From assembly GCA_026120035.1 (NCBI GenBank), contig JALRME010000035.1, forward strand, positions 248,001 through 312,000: a DNA stretch of 64,000 nucleotides, given 5' to 3'. This document shows, piece after piece, positions 48,425 through 59,100 of the stretch; the stretch's first letter is position 1, and every line of letters starts with the position of its first letter. Position numbers and translations under genes: made by a program. The notes beneath the pieces are model-generated. The model was given only the letters and a program-made list of their open reading frames with translations. It was not told the DNA's origin and did no database searches. This stretch comes from Coleophoma eucalyptorum (lineage: Eukaryota; Ascomycota; Leotiomycetes; Helotiales; Dermateaceae).

Positions 48425-49784
48425 ATGGAGAAGACCAATGCAACCACACAGCTTCCCAAGCCCAGCGCACTAAGTGTGCTCAAAGTCATTTTGTCTATCG
48501 GTAAGGAAACACCTCGGACACCCGATAATACCGCATTATCAGATTGTCCAACCACCAAGTCTATCCACTCCCTCTAACAACAACTCAGAGTTCGCTTTCA
48601 CAAAACGGATATACACCGCACCATTTCGCGGGAACAATGGCGCACACTCCTATTCTCGAGATGTCCTCTATGCCGCGCTCCGCGCCGGCATTACTGGCTT
48701 CACTCCCGAGCAGATCCAACATTTGGCTTGGGATACCGAGTCCATGTATAAGATCGGTGCCAAGGTAAACGGCTGCCAGGCAAATAGCATCGACTTGATT
48801 GAAGGCGCCAAGGGACACTGGATCGGAAAGAAGGATGCGAAATATGTCATGTTATTCATTCACGGTACGTCTCTCTTTGAAGAGTCTGCAGTAGTTTTAT
48901 ACTGACATATGTGGTCTAGGTGGTGGATTCTACGGCCCCGCATCTTATGGACACCTGAAGTACCAATTCGCGTTGCAGAGAGACATGGCCAGACAAGGAC
49001 TTGACTTCGCAATCTTTTCACTTAGTTATACCCTGGCGCCCAATCTTGTCTACCCCACACAACTGCAACAAGCCGCCTCCGCATTACAATACCTAGTCTC
49101 AGAAGAAGGCCGCGATCCCAGCACCGTAAGTTTTGCAAACGACCCAAGGCCCCGATCACTCCATCGAAGTACAACAGAAAGACTAACAGTGCCTCGTAGA
49201 TTCTTCTAGCAGGCGACTCAGCGGGCGGCAACTTAGTCTCCGCCCTCCTCCTCCACCTCGCACGACCACATCCATCCGTCCACCCAATCAAGCTCTCGCA
49301 GCCACTACACGCCGCGCTCTTAATCTCGCCCTGGGTCAGCTTCGACACCTCCGATCCCTCATTCAAGACCAACGAGCAGAGCGACTACATCACCACAACA
49401 GCGCTGGACCGCGCGTCGATGGCCTACATCGCGCTCGGCTCAACCCACGACACCTACACGCAACCCATCAGCGCGAATGCAGCGTGGTGGAGCGATGTTG
49501 CCGAGACGGTGGTGTCCAACGTCCTGATCTGGGGCGGTGGTGGAGAGATCTTGATTGATGGGATCACGAAGTTCGCTTCGAATATGGAGAGTGGGTTCCG
49601 TGCTGCGGACAATGGTGCGGGTTTTCAGTTTATGGTCACACCGAAGCAGGGGCACGAGGAGATGATTATCGATACGCTGTTCTTGATGGGCCGGAAGGGC
49701 GATGGGGGCTTGGTGGTGGAGAAGTGGCTTGGGGATGTGCTGAGGATGGGGAGCAGCAATGGATATGGGAATCAGGATATTTAG
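48425..49784 (+). CDS. Alpha/beta hydrolase (hormone-sensitive lipase / steryl-acetyl hydrolase type)
   Basis: Exons 48425-48500, 48589-48864, 48920-49125 and 49200-49784 give 380 residues. The oxyanion motif is HGGGFYGPAS (split by intron 2). The nucleophile elbow is LLAGDSAGGNLVSALLLHLA, and the catalytic His is in TPKQGHEEMI. The IYTAPFRGNNGAHSY start matches fungal HSL-like esterases. It should act on small esters, possibly a secondary-metabolite acyl group. No signal peptide is evident. It lies tail to tail with the Kex2-processed precursor gene 412 bp away, so a tailoring role is possible but only inferred. Confidence 0.88.
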
Positions 49785-50196
49785 TTCGGGTTATAGTGTT
49801 TTATGGAGCAGTTGCGGACTTTTCTAGGCATATGTGCGCTTATAGGACCGGCGAGTCTCGGTGGGGGGAAGTCCATGGAGGACTAGACAGGAGTAAAGGC
49901 GTTTCGTATTTTTAAACATGCTTCATATTATCAATTATCTAAGGAGTGTCTATACCATAATCGGTGCTCATCGTGATCCATGCTTTGTTTTCCAGAAAAA
50001 AACTCCCTTATCCCTATTCTAAAATGCAGACTACCAAAATTCCAAATACCATCAGGTCCCAACGTTAAGTCATCAAAGGAGTCTGTTAAACAGTGTCAGT
50101 CAATTAATAAGAACACCGAAGATAGAGATTAGGTAAAGGTAAACTCACGTCGTTATGTAGCTTGTTTTTTTCCCCGTCTCTCACCCGTCAACTCGC
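49785..50196. other. Convergent intergenic region
   Basis: About 410 bp between converging genes (hydrolase plus, precursor minus). Should hold both 3' ends. No gene. Confidence 0.4.
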
Positions 50197-50735
50197 CTAT
50201 GCAAGGTGAAGAGCCTTGAGAGCAGCTCGCTTATAAGTTCCGTAGCTTCCGTATGAGCCATCTAAACAGTGATGATTAATATAAGAAGCTATTACATAAT
50301 TCGGAATAAAGGATTTCTCTTACAGTTGGTTGGAGTAGGGCTTGGTGGAGGGGGGGCTGGGTAATCGGTGTAAGTGCCATAGGCACCGTAGTTTCCGTAG
50401 TCAGTACGCTTCTCCTTGGGTGCGTCCAGTGCTGCATCTGGGGCGGGAGCAGCTTCCGGGTCGCGCTTGTAGGTGCCGTAGCTTCCATAAGAGCCATCTA
50501 GAGAAGTCAGATATGACATAAAATGCTTAGACTGTAAAGAGTGACTTACAGCCTGTTGGGGTAGGGGCGGCTGTTGAGGATGATGAAGAAGATGGGTAGT
50601 TGTCGTATGATCCGTAAGCACCGTAGTCACCATAGTTGCCGTAGTCAGTGCGCTTCTCCTTTGGTGCATCTGCTGCAGGTTCTGGGGCTGCGTTTGGGTT
50701 GCGCTTGTAGGTGCCGTAGCTTCCATAAGAGCCAT
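50197..50735 (-). repeat. Tandem exon-intron repeat units in the precursor gene
   Basis: Exons 3, 4 and 5 each begin with nearly the same 37 bases, encoding YGSYGSYGTYKR. The introns before exons 3 and 4 both end CTGACTTCTCTAG, preceded by similar GTCAT-containing sequence. All four introns split a codon after its first base. Internal exons (81, 186 and 174 nt) are multiples of three. Whole exon-intron units were evidently duplicated. Confidence 0.85.
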
Positions 50736-51069
50736 CTAGAGAAGTCAGAAATGACGTACAATGTCTAAGTTGTCTTCAACCACTTACAGCCCGTTGGAGT
50801 AGGAGAAGCTGTGGAAGATGAGGAGGTGGAGGAAGCAGGATAGTTGTCGTAAGATCCATATGCGCCATCTGAAGATATGTGAGTACTTGGGAACGTTTTC
50901 GTGCTAGATGGGCAGAGTCCTTACAGTCACCATAATCACCGTAGTCGGCACGTGCCTTGACTACCTTATCTGGGAGAGCATCTGCGTCTGGCTGAGCGAC
51001 AGGAGCAGCAGCGACGAGGCCTACAGATGCAAGGGCCAAAAGGGCCATGAAGTCTTTGGAAAAAAGCAT
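50197..51069 (-). CDS. Secreted Kex2-processed repeat precursor, candidate RiPP (dikaritin-like) precursor
   Basis: Five exons (51069-50925, 50868-50788, 50735-50550, 50497-50324, 50261-50197) sum to 216 residues. Residues 1-22 form a signal peptide (MLFSKDFMALLALASVGLVA). The rest is Tyr/Gly-rich (29 Tyr by my count, no Cys or Trp). It is cut by five Lys-Arg sites at 86-87, 103-104, 148-149, 167-168 and 206-207. Three tandem segments each start with DYGxYG..Y-type repeats and continue through a Ser/Thr/Pro linker. Each ends in the identical YGSYGSYGTYKR (76-87, 138-149, 196-207). Acidic Ala/Pro spacers ending KEKR separate them. This is the layout of Kex2-processed repeat proteins such as dikaritin precursors. 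A DUF3328/UstYa oxidase gene diverges from it 1.6 kb away. Alternatives: a pheromone-like or cell-surface peptide. All introns are phase 1. Confidence 0.85.
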
Positions 51070-52640
51070 GATGTAGGTGAAATAGGCTGTATTGAGGTGA
51101 GGATGATATGCTTTGTTAGGAATGAAGAAGCTGTGGATGAGGATGAGGATGGACTTCTGTTTGGGAGGAGGAAGATATTATATACAATGTAGACGACAAA
51201 GCTGTGCTCGTATAGGTACCTCAAGACTCCCAAATCTGAATGATCATAATCGAAAAAGCTAAAGATTTGACAATATGACATTATAGCAGCCTCCACCGAC
51301 AAGCTCCCGATTTAGCCGGGATGTAGCATGCTTGGGTCTTGGCCCTCCCGCCAATCATTATGAGTTGTAAGTTCGTGTTTGCCAACGTACAGGTGGACCA
51401 AGTAGCGGACGCTGTACGTATGAGTTGGTAGTCTTACAAATATCTCTAAGTATCCCATCACGAGGCTTAGCTGAGAAGATCTTATCTGCATGAGGTATTT
51501 TGAACGAGGTATTCTGCATAAACTTCAAGTTGGGTCAATCTAGTTGTTACCGACGCTGCAGTGAATTCGTAACACAAAGCTAGAATTGTGTGATAAAACA
51601 GTCTCGGGTTCAACACCCTCATCATCTGCATGTGCTGTACAAATTCGGACGGAATAGAGCCAGCTGTACGGATACACCGACAACACACCGAGACACTACC
51701 TATGCCAGGGCCTTCTCGCCGCCAAACCCAATCGTAAAGTGTAACATAAACTGCAGAAGGGTATGGAAGCTATGCTGGCTTCCATGCTTGAGTGGTGCTA
51801 TTTTGGGATAAGCTTATTAGTGATGAGGTTGGTAGCGGCAGTGTGCTCTACTGTACGAGTGCGGGGTTCTGCAGTATGCCAGATGCAGTATGCAAGATTC
51901 TCCAGCCTCGTAAAAGAAGCTCGTATCCTGTAGATCTTGCGAAAACCTTGGCCATCTACTCTACTCGGCTCGGCAAAACTAAAAGTCGGCAGATGCGATT
52001 GACCGCCAGTTCACAGCCATTCAACTGCAAGACTCCTTGCAGATAGATTCGATAGCCGTCGTGGTAATGCCATGCAAACGGAGAATTCGGAAAAAAAAAC
52101 AACGCACGAATAGGTTCCTTGGGTGATCCTTCAGTACCGATGTCTTTAGCGAGGACAACACGAGATCACTAAGACGCCGCCTGAGCCGAAGTCCAAGCCC
52201 CGGGCTGTGACAGCAGGGCAGCAGGGCAAGCTTACCTTGCAAAGTACGGCTTAACCCCGCCATGGACAACGCCGTCACAACCCCACCATCTGCTGCCTAT
52301 CCGGGCCGGCCACTATGGTCATGAGTTGTTGTAGGATTCATAAACCTCGTATTGTTCCATGGCTATTGTGAGATCGTATTGTTAAAGCCGTACTACGCAA
52401 ACAGACTTCTGTACGTCACTCACTGCGCTGTACACTTTTACCGTGCAGCTCCCCACTCGGGGTGCTTTATTTAGCATCTGCTGAGCTCATGAGAATTGAG
52501 CAGCCAAAAGCTCTCTACGGTGACAGCCGGATGTTCTTTTCTTGTCCATTGTACCCAACACCCCATCGCCTTTCGAGATCTTATCACTTCTTCTTCTTCT
52601 TCTTATTCCTCTTCCCTTCCTCCCTCTCAAAATATCCACC
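51070..52640. other. Divergent intergenic region between precursor and UstYa-type genes
   Basis: About 1.57 kb that should carry both promoters. I see no gene. Notable bases: CCCCACTCGGGG inverted repeat near 52451-52462, the GC-rich CCGGGCCGGCC at 52301-52311, and a CT-rich tract 52585-52630 just before the UstYa-type start. Confidence 0.45.
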
Positions 52641-53629
52641 ATGAGTCCCTTTGTGAATCCGGACAGTTCAAGGGCCATGTATAATCCACTATCAAATAAA
52701 AGCGAGTCGCCCGACCATGACAGTGGGTCAGAAGACTGCGAAACCCTTTTATCCGAAGAATCAGGAACTTCCTACAAGAGACCAGCCTCGAGGAGACGAT
52801 ACTTTTACTTATATATAGCAGCCATACCGGTCATAGCAATTAGTCTGATTGGGTTTGGCGCATGGATTGGAGTTCGATGGCTTGCGAATCCTGATGCCAT
52901 TTGCCCTTCATATTCCCAGCAATACTGTAAGTGTGCAACCCCAGTTCTCTCCCGGGAAACTGACACCTAGTAGCACCGATTTTAAAAGAGGTTGATCAAT
53001 CAGTCCAGATGGTTCGATTCAATGGATCATTTATGAAAGAAAGCGCCTTCCGGTTGGAAGCCGGACCTGAGGTAGATGCAGCGTGGGCATCCTTGGGGGT
53101 TGGCTGTAAGAATCTAGCAACCAGCTGCTTTGTGCAGCGTGCTAACCTGCGTATAGACCGAAGCTTGACGGTTCCAGAGAGTGAGGCGGCAGCAACGGGT
53201 CTGAAGCCTGACCAAGTCAAGATCAATCAGAAGTACGGCGGTGGCTACCCGGCGAACGTCGAGGGCTTGCATCATCTGCATTGCCTGAACCTCGTACGAC
53301 AATCTCTGTACTACAATTACGACTACTATCATTCGCGCGGGGAAGGTGCCTTCACAAACGATGACAATATCGTCAAGTACCACGTGTCGCATTGCCTCGA
53401 CATTGTGCGCCAGCGTTTGATGTGCCAACCGGATACTGGTCTCCTTGGCCAGGTGTGGTGGGATCCTCATGCTCCGAAAGCATTTGTGGACTTCAACACC
53501 GACCACAAATGCAAGAATTTTGATGCCATCAGGCAGTGGGCCGAGGACCGACAAATTTCCCAGACGGTGCCGTCGGACTTTCTGCAGCCGCCAAAGGACG
53601 GCGACACTATATATGACGCTATTCCATAA
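52641..53629 (+). CDS. DUF3328 / UstYa-type oxidase
   Basis: Exons 52641-52926 and 52974-53629 give 313 residues, a normal length for this family. A cytosolic N-terminus of ~50 residues ends in RRR, then comes one membrane helix (about residues 54-75, YFYLYIAAIPVIAISLIGF). The lumenal domain starts SPILKEVDQSVQMVRFNGSF and carries the typical SAFRLEAGPEVDAAWASLGV block. Both signature motifs are intact: HHLHC at about 195-199 (EGLHHLHCLNLVRQ) and HVSHC at about 232-236 (YHVSHCLDIVRQRLMC). UstYa-family proteins are copper-type oxidases that cyclise Tyr-containing core peptides in ustiloxin, phomopsin and asperipin biosynthesis, and also act in other pathways. With the Tyr-rich precursor next door, peptide cyclisation is the natural hypothesis. 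The start has a strong context (CCACCATGAG). Confidence 0.93.
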
Positions 53630-54666
53630 GGCTTACCGGCGCCCTTACTTCAAGATCTGGGAAGCGGGAAAATAGACGATTAACGAAGTTTTGGTTGGTA
53701 TCTACTTAATTTTAATGAAGAAGCTTAAATCTTGGCAATGCCCTACGCGAGGTTATGGGGTAATGATTGATGCTCAATTCGTGACCGTTGTTCCCCCCCG
53801 CCAGAGTCGACTTCGATCCTGGTGTTACATCGTCCAGAGTGGCACAGACCCGAGTAACACAGTCCCCACCTTTGGCTGGTGACAGCCAGCATGGACCAAC
53901 AACACTAAGCAAAACATAACAAAACTAAACAGTAAAAGGTATAGATTAGTTGCAATGAGGCTGTCTTTCTTCCAGATTGCACAGGGAAGGAGATTGAGCA
54001 TAAGGGATAGGCGAGCGGTGTAGGTATTCTGCCGCCTTAACTGGAAATAGGGTTATTCTGGCTCGTCCGTGTGTTCTGTCCGGTTCGTCCATTAATTCTC
54101 ATCGCCCCATGTGTGCAGTACAGTCAGACATGCGCACTCTGCTGGGTTTAAGATGCTTCCTCCCAGTTGCAGCAATCAACTCGTTCATCAATTCTGGGCT
54201 GTGTCCCTTGATTGGGCGCTGTCCCGCCAAGGCAGCCTCAGCCATCTAACCGTACCCAGGGGGGGCATGAGGCTGACGATCCCGTCTTGCCATATATAGC
54301 AGGAGACACTGCCGCCTTTGAGGGACTGGAGCTTGAGGGGAGCAATGGAGTGGGTGAGCCCTGGAGTTGCAGCGACACTCTCCGCCGTCTCAGAGCGGCA
54401 TGACGCACAGATCAAGATAGGATGTGGGTTCAGAAGGACTAACATGTCACTTCGCAGCACCTTTGGCACCGCCCGCGCAAGGGGCGTAAGCACTTGTGTT
54501 CATCACTTAGTACGTACAATCCCTTCCTTTCATTTACTCTTCAATCCGTCCATTGCCGTCCTTTTGCCTTTTACCCTTTTGCGCCCCTCTTGAGTCGAAT
54601 TGAGTTGGAGATAGAAGGGCGAGAAGAGAAGCGTAGAGCAGTGCAAAGCTGCGCTCGGTCGAAAAC
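53630..54666. other. Intergenic region
   Basis: About 1 kb between UstYa-type and lectin-like genes, same strand. Pyrimidine-rich before 54600. Short ORFs show no motif. Confidence 0.4.
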
Positions 54667-55654
54667 ATGTCCAACTTCAATACCAACAAGTGGTACCATA
54701 TCAATGTTGCCCTTCCGGCGAAATCGGGTCAGTCAATGATTGGCAATGTTCTCTATAGCGCCGGTGGGACTGGAACCGTTCTCTTCAACACCACGGACTT
54801 TACTGCGCCAGAACAGCAATGGCAGATCTATCCCTACAACTCTTCCTACTATGTCTTGCGCACCAAGGCGGCGGGTAGTTTTGGGTACTTGAACACGGCT
54901 GCGGCAAAGATTGAGACGACGCCGGGCAACACAGTTCCTCGAATGCTGAATTCCACTTTCTCCGATGATTCTTGTCTTTGGCAGATCTCCCCTTGGGGCG
55001 ATGGCACTTTTTATTTCACCAATGCTGCAAATGCTTCTTTATGGCATCTTTTCGTTAAACCTGGTTCGGCAATGGCCATGAGCTCAAACATCACAGCCCC
55101 CCAGACGGGCCAGAGCTTTACGTTTAATGCCACGGGAACCATCGACAACAGTACCTACTCATCTGTCATTGTGAGTGCACATATAAACTCCGGTAATCAA
55201 AATCTAACACAAGATATTACAGTTGAGAGATGCTACAACTGTTACATCCGCAGCCACATATACATCCACCTCCACCGCTTCACCAACTCCTACTTCAACA
55301 TCCAAATCAAAAGGCGGCCTATCAACCGGCGCATCTGCAGCCATTGGAGCTTCTATAGGTGGAGTTGCAGTGATCGCTTTGCTGATAGCTGGATTCATAT
55401 ACTTCAGGAAAAGAAGTAAGAGGGCGACGGCGGGATATGGAGAACCACATAACCCAGACACACCTACAAAACAGCCACTAAATCCAGACACCCCTCCGAA
55501 AGAACCCGTGAAATACTCGGACCGGCGTACCAGTGAGCTGCACGCCAACCACACAACCGAGTTACCTGGGCAGCACCGGCCAGCAGCCCCGGAACTGTAT
55601 GAAATGGATGCCAATTCGCAAATACCAGAATTGCCAGCGCAGCAAAAGCGGTGA
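54667..55654 (+). CDS. Ricin-B-like domain protein with one membrane helix
   Basis: Exons 54667-55170 and 55223-55654 give 311 residues. Residues 1-165 (FNTNKWYHINVALPAKSGQS onward) look like a ricin-type beta-trefoil, with repeated QWQIYPYNSSYYVLRTKAAG and LWQISPWGDGTFYFTNAANA blocks and several NxS/T sites. A Ser/Thr stalk follows, then a membrane helix (about 210-235, GASIGGVAVIALLIAGFIYF), and a polar cytosolic tail with repeated NPDTP. This is the layout of fungal cell-surface sensors or adhesins. No classical signal peptide is seen, so the helix would have to act as a type III/signal anchor or the start lies elsewhere. Its proximity to the precursor/UstYa pair may be chance. Confidence 0.8.
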
Positions 55655-56166
55655 AATTTATTACTTATCAAGCAGAGATGGGAACCAAGACCGCCAAGAT
55701 CGATACATTCACAATTGGAAGCCAAACAGAACGCTGGCATGCGGGCTGAGGCTCTAGTTGATATATACCCTGGGGCTCTATACGAGCGCGGTGTCATTCT
55801 CGCTAGCTTGGCTGACTACCAGTCGAGATGCTATAATCCTTTGACTGGACTGATGTTTGTAAGCAGGCCTTCATAGAACATTACTCATATGTATATAGAA
55901 TGCAGTAGCGACGAGGTCGCAGGACTGACATTTCATGAACAGCAACGGCGCAAAGGAATATTGGAGAATAATTGGTAATAGAATACCACAAAATACACGA
56001 AGAGGAATTTAGGACCGTTATCGAATCTTTGCTCCGAATATTGAAATTTTCAAGAATGTTGTGGGATGGTGTGTATATAAATTACCAAATAAGATCATGC
56101 ATGCTATGTCGCTCCTAAATTTCCAAATATCCAATAAAACATCTAACCATAAAAAGTTGCCCCTGC
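55655..56166. other. Convergent intergenic region
   Basis: About 510 bp between the 3' ends of the lectin-like gene (plus) and the second ABCC gene (minus). No gene. Confidence 0.4.
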
Positions 56167-59100
56167 TTACTTCACAATCTCACTCTCTCCTTCGCTCTCA
56201 CTAACATTCTCACTCACACTCACACTCTCACCCAAACTCTCCCCCTCTTCCTTCCCTTTATCCTTCGAACTAGCATACTTCTCATAAAGCGCCGCAAACG
56301 CACTCCCCTCCCTCGCCAACAACGTCCCCGGCGCATCACACTCCTTCAAGCGTCCCCTATCCAGCACGGCGACACGGTCGAAGTCCAGAATCGTATCCAG
56401 CCGATGTGCGACAGCAATGATAGTGCGGTCGCCAAACTCCTCACGGATAATGCGCTGCATGAGCTCGTCTGTCCGGCGATCGACACTGCTGGTTGCCTCA
56501 TCCAGCACCACGATTTTGCCAGGGCGCAGGATCGCGCGCGCGAGGCAGAAGAGCTGCCGCTGGCCGTGCGAGAGCGAGTCGGGATCCAGATCGTGGTTGA
56601 GGTCCTGTGAGAGCGCGTCCCAGAGATGCACTTTGTGCAGGGCTGCCATGAGCGCCGAGTCGCTGTGTTGTTCGTAGGGGTCGAGATTCAGGCGCACGCT
56701 GCCGGCGATGAAATATGGCTCTTGGGGTATGGCGTTGAGGCGGGAGCGTATATCGTTGCGGGGGATGGTGGAGAGGTCGATTCCGTCGATTGTCATGGTT
56801 CCGGAGCTGAGCTCGAGCATGCGGAAGAGTGCGAGGATGAATGAGGATTTGCCGCTGGGGTTTCAAAGTTAGTTTGTAATTCTCTTTGGTGTGGGGAGGG
56901 GGGTCCGAGAGATTGCATGGGGATCTCACCTGCCACTGCGGCCACAGATCCCGAGTTTTTCACCTGGATTGATGCTGAAGGAGAAGTTGTCCAAGGCCTT
57001 GTTGTCGGCGGTTCTGAGAAGTTAAGCGAGCATTGGTCAGTTGACTCTATTAAACACTACGAGGAAGCGAAGGGCCTTGGTTCTTACTTGTAATATGCAG
57101 ACACTTCGCTGAATTCCACTCTTCCATATTTTGGCCAATCCTCAGGCGGCGTGTTGGTTTCTCCTGGGAGTGCTTCTCGGGAAGTGTTCTCGTCGAACGC
57201 TTTCACGCGGGAGACGGCACCGATACTAGTTTCGAGAATGGTCCCTGGAGATGTAGGTCAGCAAACTGTAGCCTCAATAGATGAGGTTCGTGGAGGGAGA
57301 AAGTAATAACTAAAAGGACTGAATGACATACACCACGAAACAAGCTGTTGCAGCGTGTCGCCAAATTCAATGATATTGACCAGTGCAACACCCGTAAAGC
57401 CTGGACTGACAACATGTCTTAGCTTCACAGCGAGGCCGGTAACGACGAGCGCAAGACCCATGGATACCAGATCCAAAACAAGTGTCAACCAGCGCTGGAT
57501 CATAAAGAGAAGATAGAAAGGCTTCTGCGAAGTATCAAGCAATTCTAGGTTCAGGTCTTGCTCTGCTTGCTGCCAGCCGAAAGCTCGTATCGTGGATAGC
57601 CCTGAGAGGGATTCTACAAATTGCGTGCTGAGAGATTCTTAGTCTGAAATCACATTTGAAAGATAGTGCAAAGGCGCGCTTACTAGAGTGGACTCTTGGC
57701 TTCCAGATCCATGAATCGAAGCTGTCGCGAGGTGCGTAGATAGTATTTCTGGATGAAGTAGAAGACTGCTGCAATGAAAGGGTAGCAAAGTGCGATATAG
57801 AAAGTTGCTGTCGCAATCAGGACGGCTTGACCTATACCGATGAAAAAGCTTGCCGAAAGGTTCAATACAGCAAGCGGGAGTTCTCCATCGATTAGTTCGA
57901 AGTCTTGACTGAATCTGTTGCGGCAAACGTTAATTTATTATCAGAAACTACTTAGGAACAATCTTACCTGTTCAATAGAACACCGGCATCAACTTGTGAA
58001 AACAAAGCCATCGGTGCCCTGGAATGGAATTAGACCAAGTTTCTGTTGCGGGATTTTGGAAATACTTACGCCGTGACAGCGGAGAGCGTTACCCAGTGTA
58101 ACTTGACTCCTGAATTGATCACCATCGTGGTCAAGACGTGACTATATGGTTATCAGTTCTTCATACATCGTAACACTGGAAGAGGTGTACTAACAAAACA
58201 ACGAATGCAAGTGTGGCAAGTCCAGTAATCTGTAAGAACGAATAAACACCCATGTACATGCCAACATCCTTGTTTGGCTGTAGTGCATTTGTATCTGCCC
58301 ACCATTTTAACCAAACAGCTAGTATAGTTAGTCTTCGACGAGTTTTATGAGATCACAGCAGGGTGATACTGACTTGGAAATGAACTTAAGAATCCATAAT
58401 TAGCACAGGAAATAAAGAAGAGTGCTGTGGGGAAGACGCCAATGGTCTTGAAATAATAAGTGTAGATACTCAGATCACCCATTCGCCTTTTCTTCTCATC
58501 CATGGCATCATCTAAAGAGTTGCGGGTGTCGCCACCAAGTCTGAATGAGGTCTTTTTGGTTTCGCCCGTCGAGGAATCAGCCTTGGATTTTTTGACTTTG
58601 AAACTCGTCACATAGCCGTTGCTTTGATTGAGCTCATCAAATGTGCCTTGTTCCACAATGTCACCGTTGGGGCCAAGAGCGATGATATATTCTGCTGATG
58701 GGAGGAGGTTCACTATGATGGTTAGCAGAGTGCCAAAAAGGGAATTTCGCCTGGCAAAGTGCTCACCAGCATGCGTTGCAATAACCACAGTAACTCCTGC
58801 AACTTTCAACAGCCCCTGGGGGCCAAGTAGTCTCTCAAACACAAGTTGCTCGGTACTTGCATCCATCCCAGAAAAGACATCATCCAGGAAGACGACGCTC
58901 TTCCTTGAATAAACAGCTCGAGCGATTGCCTATATCCACTTGTTAGCGGCCGTCAATATCATAGTACTTGGTCTTCACAATGACCCACCATACGCTGCTT
59001 CTGGCCACCAGATAATGTGATACCTTTACTCCCAACCAATGTTTGATCACCATTTGGAAAGGTATCAAGATCTTCTTTCAGACCGCACGCATGAACCACA

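Noticed and set aside
50197..51069. Precursor as an alpha-factor-type mating pheromone gene
   Set aside because: Signal peptide and KR sites fit, but the repeats lack the short Trp/Cys-containing pheromone core and are long and Tyr-Gly-rich.
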